A stretch of DNA of 64,000 bases, from contig VYAQ01000044.1 in assembly GCA_009844885.1 (NCBI GenBank), positions 1-64,000 on the forward strand, written 5' to 3'. The position numbers were made by a program, and so were the translations under genes. A model generated the notes under the pieces. The model had not been told where the DNA came from. It worked only from the letters and a program-made list of their open reading frames with translations, and searched no databases. The stretch is from Gemmatimonadota bacterium. GTDB lineage: Bacteria > Gemmatimonadota > Gemmatimonadetes > Longimicrobiales > Gaopeijiaceae. The stretch's first letter is position 1; every line of letters starts with the position of its first letter. Of the stretch, positions 1-8,629 are shown piece after piece.

Positions 1-17
1 AAATCCCGTAACTCCAA

Positions 18-91
18 TCGGGGCGGCCGGATTCGAACCGGCGACCTCCTGCTCCCAAAGCAGGCGCGCTACCGAGCTGCGCCACGCCCCG
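18..91 (-). tRNA. tRNA-Pro (anticodon TGG)
   Basis: Read on the minus strand this folds as a complete cloverleaf. The 7-bp acceptor pairs CGGGGCG with CGCCCCG, the discriminator is A, the anticodon loop is TTTGGGA (anticodon TGG, proline), and the T loop is the standard TTCGAAT. CCA is not encoded. It stands alone, upstream of and divergent from the DUF4105 gene. Confidence 0.95.
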
Positions 92-302
92 TATCCGGCA
101 GTCGATGCAGGAAGATGGCGTAATGGGTGCGTCCAGGGTAGTTGAGGCCAGGTCCGGGCGGTTGGACCGCGAAGTCCCCGGCCGTTTGAACGCCCCGGTG
201 ATCCGTCGCAACCACCGCTTGACCCCCTTGCAGCCTGTGGACGATTTTCTTCGGGGGAACGTGGTCGTCCTTTCATACGACGAGCGGAGGAAACCGGGTC
301 AC

Positions 303-1598
303 GTGAAGCAACAGGCGGCAGCAAGCCGGAAGGGGGGCCTTCGTCTCACCACGGCCTTCGTCCCCGCATTCCTCGCATCGGCCGCACTCGTCGCTCCCGC
401 CGCCCAGGTGGCAGGCCTGCAGGACCCGACCGAGGCCGACACTGCCGCAGCCGCTGCCGTACCGGGATCCTCGCTGTCGGTGCATCTGCTCACCATGGAG
501 CCCGGAGACGCGATCTGGGAACTGTTCGGGCACAATGCCCTGGTGATCAGCGACAGGGCCACGGGGTACGCGCAGGCGTTCCACTACGGACTCTTCAACC
601 GATTCTCGGAGGGATTCTACTTCCGATTCCTGAAGGGTCGAATGATGTACGGAACCGCGGCGGTGCAACCGGACCGGCTGATCGCGGCCTACCGGGCGCA
701 GAATCGCCGGGTGTGGTCCCAGGAGCTCGATCTGGAGCCCCGCCAGAAGGCCGAGATGCTTCGGCTGCTGGAGACCGCAGTGCTCCCGGAGAACATGCGG
801 TACCGGTATGAGTATTACCTCAACAACTGCTCGACGAAGCTCCGGGACGTCATCGACGTCGTGCTGGACGGCCAGTTGCAACGGGCCACCGACGGGTCGG
901 CCACGGGCACGAACTGGCGGGAGCAGACCCGCCGGCTGACAGCCGCCGACCCGTTCGGATACGTCGGCATCGACCTCCTGCTCGGCCCCATGGGCGACGA
1001 GCCCACGAATCGATGGCAGGAGATGTGGATTCCCATGAAGCTCCGGGATACCGTCGGAGGCCTATGGGTGAACCGGAGCGACGGGAGCCGGGTCAGGCTG
1101 GTCGGCTCCGAGGTCTTGTTGGTGAACTCCGACAGGAGTCAGGAGGCCGCCGGCGCCCCCTCCGTAATCCCTCTGTTCCTGCTGTGCGGCATGCTGGTGG
1201 CGCTGCTCCTGCTGCTCGTCGGGCGGGCGGCTCACCACGGCGCTCTTCTCGCCCGGCTCGGACTCGGCCTCTTCGGCGGGCTGTGGGGGGGCTTCTGTTT
1301 CATCGCGGGAGCCATCCTGATCGCCGTCCACTGGACCGATCACGAGTTCATGTACTGGAACCAGAACGTCCTGCTATTCAGCCCGCTGGGAGCCGGCGTC
1401 GCCTTCGCCCTCATCCGGGTATCCATGCGAGGACGCACGAGCCGATGGGGACGCAGAGTCGCGATTGCGGCGCTCGGGCTGGCCGGCATTGCGCTGCTGC
1501 TGAACCTGATTCCGGCCCTGGCGTCGGGAAACCGTGAACTGGTCGTGCTGACCGTGCCGATCCACCTGGCCGTGTGCTGGATCATGCTGCGCGTCTAA
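303..1598 (+). CDS. DUF4105 (Lnb-like) membrane protein
   Basis: A 431-residue protein with an N-terminal signal or membrane anchor (about residues 15-37), a DUF4105 domain (about 58-240), and four hydrophobic segments in the C-terminal 150 residues. His77 in GHNAL and Cys176 in NNCSTK sit where the family keeps its conserved His and Cys. DUF4105 includes Lnb, a lipoprotein N-acyltransferase described in Bacteroidetes, so a role in finishing lipoproteins is possible; that is inference. I chose GTG 303 because GGAGG lies 11 bases upstream and the signal peptide begins there. The frame stays open upstream to 105, but that stretch looks like leader. The many lipoproteins and lspA in this window fit the idea. 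No operon partner; the next gene is convergent. Confidence 0.8.
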   Translation: MKQQAAASRKGGLRLTTAFVPAFLASAALVAPAAQVAGLQDPTEADTAAAAAVPGSSLSVHLLTMEPGDAIWELFGHNALVISDRATGYAQAFHYGLFNRFSEGFYFRFLKGRMMYGTAAVQPDRLIAAYRAQNRRVWSQELDLEPRQKAEMLRLLETAVLPENMRYRYEYYLNNCSTKLRDVIDVVLDGQLQRATDGSATGTNWREQTRRLTAADPFGYVGIDLLLGPMGDEPTNRWQEMWIPMKLRDTVGGLWVNRSDGSRVRLVGSEVLLVNSDRSQEAAGAPSVIPLFLLCGMLVALLLLLVGRAAHHGALLARLGLGLFGGLWGGFCFIAGAILIAVHWTDHEFMYWNQNVLLFSPLGAGVAFALIRVSMRGRTSRWGRRVAIAALGLAGIALLLNLIPALASGNRELVVLTVPIHLAVCWIMLRV

Positions 1599-1689
1599 CC
1601 GATGGACCGCTCGCTCCTGTACGGTCACGGCGGGGGCCCGGGGACCACCAGGTACGGGGTGTAGGCTCCGGCCGCCCTGGAGGGGCCCG

Positions 1690-2313
1690 TCAGGACCGCA
1701 GATAGGCCGCCAACGCACGGAATGCCCGCCCGCGGTGGCTGCGCTCGTGCTTTTCGTCCGACGTGAGCTGGGCGTAGGTCCTGCCCGTGTCCATGTCCAG
1801 GAAGAGGGGATCGTAGCCGAATCCGCCCTGACCGCGCGGTCTCGTGACGATGCGTCCGGGCGCCTCGCCGCGGAAATGGGCGGTGTCTCCGGTCCGCGGA
1901 TCCATGTAGCACGCCACGCAAACGTACCGTGCCCCCCGCTCTGCCCGAGGCAGCCCGCGAAGGCTCTCCAGCAAGTGGCTGTTGTTGGCGTCGTCGCGCT
2001 CAAGACCGGGGTAACGTTCGAGCGGGGCGAAGCGCCTGGTCCTGACGCCCGGCCGGCCATCCAGCGCCGCGACTTCCAGGCCGGAGTCGTCCGCCACCGT
2101 CGGTAGTCCCGTCAGATCCGCAAAGTAGCGCGCCTTGGAGGCCGCGTTCTCTTCGAACGTCTCGAAGGGTTCCAGGGACTCTTCCGCCGCCGACCACGGA
2201 ACGGACTCGTCCTCCAGGGTGACCAGACGGTACGCGCCACCAGGTGCCGTCTCGAGGATGCGGGCCACTTCCGCGGCCTTGTGAACGCTACGCGTGGCGA
2301 GCAGGAGCTTCAC
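1690..2313 (-). CDS. rdgB: XTP/dITP pyrophosphatase (RdgB/HAM1 family)
   Basis: A 207-residue house-cleaning nucleotidase that hydrolyses non-canonical purine triphosphates (XTP, dITP) to monophosphate and pyrophosphate, keeping them out of DNA. Family motifs are present in order: ATRSVHK near the N-terminus (substrate loop), DDSGLEV (metal-binding acidic patch), FGYDPLF, and SHRGRA near the C-terminus. The GTG start at 2313 has AAGGAG 5 bases upstream and overlaps the stop of the upstream adenylyltransferase gene by 4 nt (GTGA), so the two are probably translationally coupled. A longer frame reaches 2355 but lies inside the upstream gene. Confidence 0.93.
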   Translation of the reverse strand: MKLLLATRSVHKAAEVARILETAPGGAYRLVTLEDESVPWSAAEESLEPFETFEENAASKARYFADLTGLPTVADDSGLEVAALDGRPGVRTRRFAPLERYPGLERDDANNSHLLESLRGLPRAERGARYVCVACYMDPRTGDTAHFRGEAPGRIVTRPRGQGGFGYDPLFLDMDTGRTYAQLTSDEKHERSHRGRAFRALAAYLRS

Positions 2314-2810
2314 GACTGCTCCTTGAGGCGCCGCACGAGGCCGCTGGTCGAGCACCCCGCCACAAGCGGCACGATCACGACCCGTCCCCCGCGACCCCTC
2401 ATGGCCTCGGCTCCGGCCACCTCGTCCTCCGTGTAGTCACCGCCCTTGACGAGCACGTCGGGCTCGAGTTCGGCGACCAGCGCCTCCGGCGTGTCCTCGT
2501 GAAACGATGTGACCCAGTCCACGCACTCCAGCGCAGCCAGCACCATCGCACGATCCTCCTCTGCCACCAGCGGCCGGCCGGGACCCTTCCCCAGCCTCCG
2601 GACCGAGTCGTCCGTGTTGATGGCCACCAGCAGCGCGTTACCCAGGGCCCGCGCCTGAACCAGGCACTCGACGTGGCCACGGTGCAGGAGGTCGAAGCAG
2701 CCGTTGGTGAACACCAGCCGGAATGATCGCCCCGGACCCGCCCGCCGAACCGCCTCGGCGCGAGGGAGTATCTTCGCCGCCGGCGACCTGGGCGGCCCGG
2801 AAGTGCTCAC
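2310..2810 (-). CDS. rfaE2: D-glycero-beta-D-manno-heptose 1-phosphate adenylyltransferase (HldE C-domain type)
   Basis: A 166-residue stand-alone nucleotidyltransferase corresponding to the C-terminal half of HldE; it should transfer AMP to heptose 1-phosphate for LPS inner-core synthesis. The signature FTNGCFDLLHRGHV (HxGH catalytic loop) is at about residues 32-45, followed by INTDDSV and a KGGDY loop typical of this branch. GTG 2810 fits the expected N-terminus, with GGAG a few bases upstream; the open frame extends to 3041 but antisense-like Arg/Ser-rich sequence there overlaps the antiporter gene. It closes the antiporter operon, 28 nt after the last D-like subunit. The kinase half (RfaE1) is not in the window. 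Confidence 0.88.
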   Translation of the reverse strand: MSTSGPPRSPAAKILPRAEAVRRAGPGRSFRLVFTNGCFDLLHRGHVECLVQARALGNALLVAINTDDSVRRLGKGPGRPLVAEEDRAMVLAALECVDWVTSFHEDTPEALVAELEPDVLVKGGDYTEDEVAGAEAMRGRGGRVVIVPLVAGCSTSGLVRRLKEQS

Positions 2811-2838
2811 CGGCGCCCCACTCCGACCCCCGCGCCGG

Positions 2839-4548
2839 TCAGAGGAACTCCAGGAGCAGGAACGCGGCCAGGATGATCGAGACCCACAGGACCATGCTTC
2901 CGGCCGGCCACGTCCGCGCGAGAATGCCCCGCGGCCCGTGCGCCCTGAACGCGCCACGCAGGACACCGCGCACCGTGCCGACCACCGTGCTCCGAAACGC
3001 CGCGTCCGCTGCGCCCACCGCACCACCCGTGAACCGGACAACCCGCGCCGCGGCCCTCCGATACACCCAGTCCGCGTCGAGATTCACCGACGGGATCTCC
3101 GCAGGGTAGATCTTCCAGAGGTGGAAGGCCGCGACCGCACCGATCGCGAAGGCCAGCAACTGCAGCTGGGTCAGGATGTGCGACGCGGTGTACGGCTCGT
3201 AGTCGACGGCATGGGGCAGGATGCCGTACAGCAGCTCGGGCCACACGCCGATCGCCAGGCAAGCGACCGCCCCCACCCCCATCGCGGCCAGCATGTTCCA
3301 GGGCGGCTCGCGGGTGCGAATTCCGGAATCGTGTGCAAAGAAGGCGAAGAAGGGGATCTTGATGCCGGCATGCTCCACCACGCCCGCCGAGGCGAAGAGC
3401 ATCACCGGCCAGATCCAGTTGAAGTGCTCCTCCAACAGCGCCGACATGATCATGCTCTTGGACACGAAGGCGTTGAACAGGGGCACGGCCGAGATCGACA
3501 GCGCGCCGACAATGCAGAGCGTGGCCGTCCACGGCATCGTCTTGTAGAGGCCCCCGAGATCCGACGCCTTCGTCTTGCCGGTCATGTGCATGACCGCCCC
3601 CATCGACATGAACAGGAGCCCCTTGAACAGCACGTCGTTGAACGCGTGCGACACGGCGCCGTTGATCGCGAGGTGCGTCCCCACCCCGATGCCGCAGACC
3701 ATGAAGCCGATCTGGTTGATCATCGAGTAGCCGAGCGTGCGCCTGAGGTCGTTCTCGATGACCGCATAGAAGATGGGGAAGCACGCCATGACGGCGCCGA
3801 TATAGATGAGGGCGTCCGTCCCGGCGTAGCCGCGCGCCAGCGCGTACACGGCCACCTTGGTGGTGAAGGCGCTGAGGAAGACGGTGCCCGTAGGGGTCCC
3901 TTCGGGATAAGCGTCGATCAGCCAGCTGTGCAGGAGCGGGAACGCCGCCTTGACGCCGAAGCCGAGCAGCACCAGCCAGCCGGCGAGCCCCTCCAGTCCC
4001 ATGAATCCGAAATCGAGGCTGCCCGTGTTGTGGGCGTGCACCATCGCCCCGGCAAGCAGCGTGACCCCCGACACGATGTGGACCAGCAGGTAGCGCATGC
4101 CGGCCGACACCGCCCGCGGCGACCTTCGGGTCCAGATCAGGAAGACGGAGCTGACGGCGAGCAGCTCCCAGAAGACGAACAGCGTGATGAAGTCGCCCGC
4201 GAACACCGCGCCGATCGCGCTTCCCGCGTACACCACCGCCGAGGTATGCTGCACTGTGGCATGATCGCCCTTCTTCAGGTGCAGCGAGTAGACGATCGCG
4301 ATGAACGCACCCAGGTGGAACAGGTGCCCGAACATGATCGCGAGCCTGTCGGCTCGCACCAGCGTGAGGGTGTAGCCGAGCAGCTCGTACTGCAGCTCGT
4401 ACCCCTCCTGGATCCCCATCGCGTTCAGCGCCCCCACAATGGGGATCAGCACCAGCCACAGCATGCGGACGCGGGGGACGCGGCTCAGCAGCGGGACCAC
4501 CAGCGCCCCGAGGAAGAAGATCAGGAACGGAGGGAGGCTACTCGGCAT
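2839..4548 (-). CDS. Mrp/complex I-type antiporter subunit, third MrpD/NuoN-like paralogue
   Basis: A 569-residue polytopic membrane protein of the proton-conducting transporter family (NuoL/M/N, MrpA/D). The core shows about 14 hydrophobic segments, with the conserved Glu of TM5 in FVFWELLAVSS, Lys in GFGVKAAFPLLHSWL, and the TM12 region near NAFVSKSMI. The last 110 residues add an amphipathic stretch and a final TM helix, reminiscent of the lateral helix of NuoL but shorter. It is the longest of three D-like subunits in the operon, so it may take the position of the missing MrpA N-terminal half. The start overlaps the end of the 82-residue membrane protein gene by 11 nt. Confidence 0.85.
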   Translation of the reverse strand: MPSSLPPFLIFFLGALVVPLLSRVPRVRMLWLVLIPIVGALNAMGIQEGYELQYELLGYTLTLVRADRLAIMFGHLFHLGAFIAIVYSLHLKKGDHATVQHTSAVVYAGSAIGAVFAGDFITLFVFWELLAVSSVFLIWTRRSPRAVSAGMRYLLVHIVSGVTLLAGAMVHAHNTGSLDFGFMGLEGLAGWLVLLGFGVKAAFPLLHSWLIDAYPEGTPTGTVFLSAFTTKVAVYALARGYAGTDALIYIGAVMACFPIFYAVIENDLRRTLGYSMINQIGFMVCGIGVGTHLAINGAVSHAFNDVLFKGLLFMSMGAVMHMTGKTKASDLGGLYKTMPWTATLCIVGALSISAVPLFNAFVSKSMIMSALLEEHFNWIWPVMLFASAGVVEHAGIKIPFFAFFAHDSGIRTREPPWNMLAAMGVGAVACLAIGVWPELLYGILPHAVDYEPYTASHILTQLQLLAFAIGAVAAFHLWKIYPAEIPSVNLDADWVYRRAAARVVRFTGGAVGAADAAFRSTVVGTVRGVLRGAFRAHGPRGILARTWPAGSMVLWVSIILAAFLLLEFL

Positions 4549-4786
4549 CGTAGTAGTCCTCCCTCCTCATCACCAGCCGGCGCAGCACCTTCGACACCAG
4601 GATCAGGCAGGAAATCCCGACGAACCCGAACAGGGGATAGAAGACCGACCAGGCCTCCAGCGGGTGCTCCACGTAGCGATCGATGACGAAGTCGAGCACC
4701 ACGAGGATCGCGCAAATGACGGCGAAGACGATGAGGATGATCCCCGCCCAGGGCGACGGCACGCTGTTCGGCTTGTGGTCGCTCAT
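4538..4786 (-). CDS. Small two-TM membrane protein of the antiporter operon
   Basis: An 82-residue protein with two hydrophobic helices (about residues 14-35 and 46-67) and a charged C-terminal tail rich in Arg, Asp and Tyr. I do not recognise a family. It lies between two antiporter subunits: its ATG overlaps the upstream subunit's stop by 4 nt (ATGA), and its end overlaps the next subunit's start by 11 nt, so it is probably translated together with them and is likely an accessory subunit of the same complex. The coding frame continues open upstream, but that part is a shadow of the neighbouring D-like gene. Confidence 0.8.
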   Translation of the reverse strand: MSDHKPNSVPSPWAGIILIVFAVICAILVVLDFVIDRYVEHPLEAWSVFYPLFGFVGISCLILVSKVLRRLVMRREDYYDAE

Positions 4787-6246
4787 GGTCCCGCCACCAT
4801 CGTCATGAGCCGGTAGAAGGGCTCCGGGTACAGGAACAGGGCCAGACAGGCCACCGCCGTCGTTACGATCGCGACCAGTGACCACTTCGGCCCCTCGTGG
4901 ATGCCCTCGTGGTGAGGCGGCTCGTCCGGCTTGTGGAAGAAGCCCTTGAGCGGAATCTCCATGAGGTACGCCAGCGAGAGCAGCGAACTGACCATGAGCA
5001 CCGCCATCAGGCCGACCTGGCCCGCCTCCAGCGACCCCACGCCGAGGAACCACTTGCTCCAGGATCCTCCGGTGGGCGGAAGCCCCACGATCGAGAGCGT
5101 TCCGATGAAGAAGGCGCCGAAGGTTACCGGCATCGTGCGTCCCAGGCCCTTCAGCTGGCTGACTTCGGACTTGTGCGCGGCCACCATGATCGCCCCCGCG
5201 CAGAAGAAGAGGGTGATCTTGCCGAAGGCGTGCATCAGGATGTGCAGGCCGCTGCCGATGACGCCCCAGCTGTTGGCCAGCATGGCGCCCAGCACGACGT
5301 ACGACAGCTGGCTCACCGTCGAGTAGGCGAGGCGGGCCTTCAGGTTGTCCTTGGTGAACGCGACCAGGGAGCCGAGGATGATCGTCGCCGCGGCCGCCCA
5401 CATCAGCCAGACCGACGCCCCGGCGCCCGCCAGGAAGTCGATTCCGAAGACGTAGACGGAGATCTTAAGCACCGAGAATACCCCCGCCTTGACCACCGCG
5501 ACCGCGTGCAGCAGGGCGCTCACCGGCGTGGGCGCCACCATGGCGGCCGGCAGCCAGCGGTGGAACGGCATGACCGCGGCCTTCCCGATCCCGAAGACGA
5601 ACAGGCCCAGCAGCACGGGAACCGCAATGCCGGCCAGCCGTCCGTCGAGGATGCCCCCGGCCTGGAAGTCCAGGGTGCCCGCAACCGCGTACGTCCACAC
5701 GATGGCGAGAAGCTGGAAGGCGATCGACGTGCCGAAGAGGATCCCCAGGTAGACGCGTCCGGCCCGCCTGGCGGCATCGGTGCCCGCGTGCGTGACCAGG
5801 GGGAAGGTCGTGAGCGAGAGGATCTCGTAGAAGACGAAGAGGGTGAACAGGTTGCCCGCGAAGGCCACGCCCATCACCGAGGCGATGGCGAAGGCGAAGA
5901 ACACGTAGAAGCGGGTCTGATTCTTCTCGTGGTGCCCCCGCATGTACCCGATCGAGTACATCGTGGTCACGATCCAGAGGAACGAGGCGATCAGTGCGAA
6001 GAGCACGCCGAGAGGTTCGGCCTCGAGCGCGATCGGTATGCCCCGGATCGGTTCCGCCAGAACCAGCTCGGGACGCTCCCCGGAACTCACGACGCCGTAG
6101 ATGCGCAGCACGATCGCGAACAGGGCGCCCGCCGTGACCAGGCTTGCCGCCTCGCGGGCGTTGGGGTTCTCGCGCAGGAGCAGGATCAGGAGCGTGCCCG
6201 CCGCGGGGACCGCCAGAGACAGCGCCAACAGCAGCTCGATGCTCAT
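4783..6246 (-). CDS. Mrp-type Na+/H+ antiporter subunit D-like (second paralogue)
   Basis: A 487-residue NuoL/M/N-family membrane protein with about 14 TM segments. The TM5 Glu is in FVFYEILSL, the TM7 Lys in FGIGKAAVMPFHRWLP, the TM8 Lys in VAVVKAGVFS, and the discontinuous TM12 in GGSWSKWFLG; these residues form the proton-transfer path in the family. The HRWLP motif is closest to MrpA/NuoL-type proteins. It starts 13 nt after the first D-like gene and overlaps the small membrane protein by 4 nt. The cytoplasmic C-terminal loop is His/Pro-rich. Confidence 0.88.
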   Translation of the reverse strand: MSIELLLALSLAVPAAGTLLILLLRENPNAREAASLVTAGALFAIVLRIYGVVSSGERPELVLAEPIRGIPIALEAEPLGVLFALIASFLWIVTTMYSIGYMRGHHEKNQTRFYVFFAFAIASVMGVAFAGNLFTLFVFYEILSLTTFPLVTHAGTDAARRAGRVYLGILFGTSIAFQLLAIVWTYAVAGTLDFQAGGILDGRLAGIAVPVLLGLFVFGIGKAAVMPFHRWLPAAMVAPTPVSALLHAVAVVKAGVFSVLKISVYVFGIDFLAGAGASVWLMWAAAATIILGSLVAFTKDNLKARLAYSTVSQLSYVVLGAMLANSWGVIGSGLHILMHAFGKITLFFCAGAIMVAAHKSEVSQLKGLGRTMPVTFGAFFIGTLSIVGLPPTGGSWSKWFLGVGSLEAGQVGLMAVLMVSSLLSLAYLMEIPLKGFFHKPDEPPHHEGIHEGPKWSLVAIVTTAVACLALFLYPEPFYRLMTMVAGP

Positions 6247-6259
6247 CCGGGGCCCCTGT

Positions 6260-7744
6260 TCATGATCCGATTCCCGCCATCAGCACTTCGGCGGCCTGTC
6301 TGGCCACGCCGGCGGTCCTCACCGCGTCGATTCCGAAATACAGGTTGGCGGCCACCAGCACCCAGGTGGGTGCCAGCAGACTCAGGGGTGCCTCGCCGGT
6401 TGTCTCGTCGCCCGAGAACTCCCGCAGATACGCGGCCTCGACGACGCGCCACACGTACACCAGCGCCATCACCGAAGTCGCCAGCACCAGCACGGCCACC
6501 GCAGTCCACGGCCCACCCTTCTCGAGAGCCCCCAGGATCAGGTACCACTTGCTGATGAAGCCCACCGTGAGCGGCACGCCCACCAGGCTGAGTCCTCCGA
6601 CCACGAAGGCGGCCATGGTCCACGGCATTCGCTTGCCGAGCCCGGCCATGGCATCGATATGCACCGACCCGATCCGGTAGACCACGCATCCGAGCGCCAT
6701 GAAGAGGGCGCCCTTCATGAGCGCGTGGTTGAAGAGGTGCAGCAGCGTCGCCGTGAGTCCCGTGACCGAGGCAAAGGAAAGGCCCAGGATCATGTACCCG
6801 ATCTGCGCGACCGAGGAATACGCGAGCAATCGCTTCACATCCACCTGGAAGATCGCCACGAGCGACATGCTCACGACCGCGACCAGCGCCAGCGGCAGAA
6901 GTACCCGGTCGAGCGCCATGACGTCGAACGAGAAGGCCGCGCCGAAGATCGAGAGGAAGAACCTGAGCAGCATGTAGACGGCGACCTTGGTGGCGGTCGA
7001 CGCCATGAAGGCGGTGACGGGCGACGGCGCGAAGGCGTAGGCGTTGGGCAGCCAGAGGTGGAGGGGGAAGAGCGCCAGCTTGAGACAGACCCCCACACCC
7101 AGGAAGCCGTACGCCACCTTGACGGTTCGCGAGTCCCACACGCCGGGCAGCAGTTCCGCCAGGTCCGCCATGTTCAGGGACCCGGTCATGACGTACAGCA
7201 GCCCGATACCGATGACGATGAAGGTGGCCCCGACGGACCCCATGATCAGGTAGCGGTAGGCTGCGGTGAGCGCGCGGCGCGGTCTTCCGAGCGAGATCAG
7301 GGCGTACGCGGAGAGCGACGAGATCTCGAGGAAGACGAACACGTTGAACATGTCGCCGGTGATCGTGATGCCCAGGAGTCCCGACAGACAGAGGAGATAG
7401 GCCGCGTAGAAGAGGGGAATCCGTCTGGAGGCGATCTCGTGTTCGACGCTCTTGACGGAGTACGGCGCCACGACCGCGCCCATCGACGCGACGATTACCA
7501 GCACCCAGGCGTTGACGATGTCGACCCGGTACTCGATCCCGATGGGGGGAACCCAGTCGCCGATATGGTAGGAGACGACGCCACCCGCCATGACCTGACC
7601 CAGCAACGCCAGCGCGATGGCGAGCGCCGACCAGCTCGCCAGCACGGCCAGCCAGGCCGCCGCCCTTCCGTGACGCAGGACGGCGCAGATCGGGGCGGCC
7701 AACAGCGGCACGATGATCTGGAGGATGGGAAGCTGGGCGGTCAC
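6260..7744 (-). CDS. mrpD: Na+/H+ antiporter subunit D (MrpD)
   Basis: A 494-residue polytopic protein; the closest of the three paralogues to classical MrpD, with FVFLEISSLSAYAL (TM5 Glu), FPLHLWLPNAY (MrpD-typical signature) and FISKWYLILGALE (TM12 Lys). Mrp complexes exchange cytoplasmic Na+ for protons across the inner membrane, supporting pH and salt homeostasis. GTG 7744 is preferred over the longer frame to 7774 because AAGGAG lies 8 bases upstream and the family N-terminus begins about here. It sits directly after mrpC, the order usual for Mrp operons. Confidence 0.9.
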   Translation of the reverse strand: MTAQLPILQIIVPLLAAPICAVLRHGRAAAWLAVLASWSALAIALALLGQVMAGGVVSYHIGDWVPPIGIEYRVDIVNAWVLVIVASMGAVVAPYSVKSVEHEIASRRIPLFYAAYLLCLSGLLGITITGDMFNVFVFLEISSLSAYALISLGRPRRALTAAYRYLIMGSVGATFIVIGIGLLYVMTGSLNMADLAELLPGVWDSRTVKVAYGFLGVGVCLKLALFPLHLWLPNAYAFAPSPVTAFMASTATKVAVYMLLRFFLSIFGAAFSFDVMALDRVLLPLALVAVVSMSLVAIFQVDVKRLLAYSSVAQIGYMILGLSFASVTGLTATLLHLFNHALMKGALFMALGCVVYRIGSVHIDAMAGLGKRMPWTMAAFVVGGLSLVGVPLTVGFISKWYLILGALEKGGPWTAVAVLVLATSVMALVYVWRVVEAAYLREFSGDETTGEAPLSLLAPTWVLVAANLYFGIDAVRTAGVARQAAEVLMAGIGS

Positions 7745-7808
7745 GCGGCCCACTCCTTCGCCCGCACCGGCCACTTGCAGGCGTCCCGGACGGCCGTGGG
7801 TCCGCGTC

Positions 7809-8207
7809 TCATTCTGACGCCTCCACCAGCGCCTCGATGCGGTTGATCTCGTCCTCTTCCAGCGTTCCGTAGGCCTCCTTGATGCGCACGGCCAGGGCGA
7901 GCCCTACGGAAGTGGTCGCGATGCCCACCACGATTGCGGTGAGAATCAGCACGTGCGGCAGTGGATTGGAGTAGACGACGTGTTCCACGGCTTCGCCGCC
8001 GTGCCCGTCGCCCACCAGGATGGGCGGGGTTCCGCCGGTGATCTTGCCCATGCTGATGTACAACATGAATACAGAGGTCTGAAACACATTGAGACCAACG
8101 ATTTTCTTGATCAGGTTGCCCCGGGAGATGAGGATGTAGAAACCCACCATCATCAGGAAAATCACGACCCAGTAGTTGTAGTGCGAGACGAAGAAATCGA
8201 GGCTCAC
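7809..8207 (-). CDS. mrpC: Na+/H+ antiporter subunit C (MrpC/NuoK-like)
   Basis: A 132-residue NuoK-like membrane protein with three predicted TM helices. Family features visible are GLNVFQTSVFMLYIS (TM2), the GGTPPI loop that is characteristic of MrpC, and SNPLPHVLILTAIVVG leading into TM3. The C-terminal tail is acidic and cytoplasmic. The GTG start overlaps the mrpB stop by 4 nt (GTGA). In the complex the C subunit sits between the D-like channel subunits and the E/F/G module. Confidence 0.9.
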   Translation of the reverse strand: MSLDFFVSHYNYWVVIFLMMVGFYILISRGNLIKKIVGLNVFQTSVFMLYISMGKITGGTPPILVGDGHGGEAVEHVVYSNPLPHVLILTAIVVGIATTSVGLALAVRIKEAYGTLEEDEINRIEALVEASE

Positions 8208-8629
8208 GACTCCCCCCTTCCCCGTCCGGCGAACAGGTAGAACACCGATGCCATGACCCCGAAAACGGTGACGAGCACACCGAGTTCGACCAGGAGGATG
8301 CCGTAGTGCTGGCCGTATTTGGGATCCGGGGCCAGCGCGTTGTAGCCCAGGTAGTTGTGGCCCAGCATCATCGTCACCACCCCGACGCCCCCGTAGATCA
8401 CGACGCCGAGCGCGGCACACAGGCGCGTGAACCACGGAGGCAGCACGCGCTGCACCGCGGCGAGGCCGTACACGAGTGCCAGCAAGGCGAACGCGGCGGT
8501 CAGGATCACACCCGCCTGGAACCCGCCCCCGGGGCTGTAGTCGCCGTGGAAGTGCACATAGAGAGCAAACATGATGATGAATGGAGTCAGGATCTTGGCT
8601 CCCACCCGGACGATGATCTCTTCTCTCAT
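8204..8629 (-). CDS. mrpB: Na+/H+ antiporter subunit B (MnhB domain)
   Basis: A 141-residue membrane protein with four predicted TM helices and the MnhB signature HGDYSPGGGFQAGVI at about residues 28-42. Its ATG overlaps the previous stop by 4 nt (ATGA) and its stop overlaps the mrpC GTG, so it is tightly coupled inside the operon. Confidence 0.9.
   Translation of the reverse strand: MREEIIVRVGAKILTPFIIMFALYVHFHGDYSPGGGFQAGVILTAAFALLALVYGLAAVQRVLPPWFTRLCAALGVVIYGGVGVVTMMLGHNYLGYNALAPDPKYGQHYGILLVELGVLVTVFGVMASVFYLFAGRGRGES

Noticed and set aside
2704-4686. 660-aa plus-strand reading frame
   Set aside because: Runs antisense through the antiporter subunit gene, is Arg/His/Gln-rich and has no domain; a G+C-driven shadow frame.
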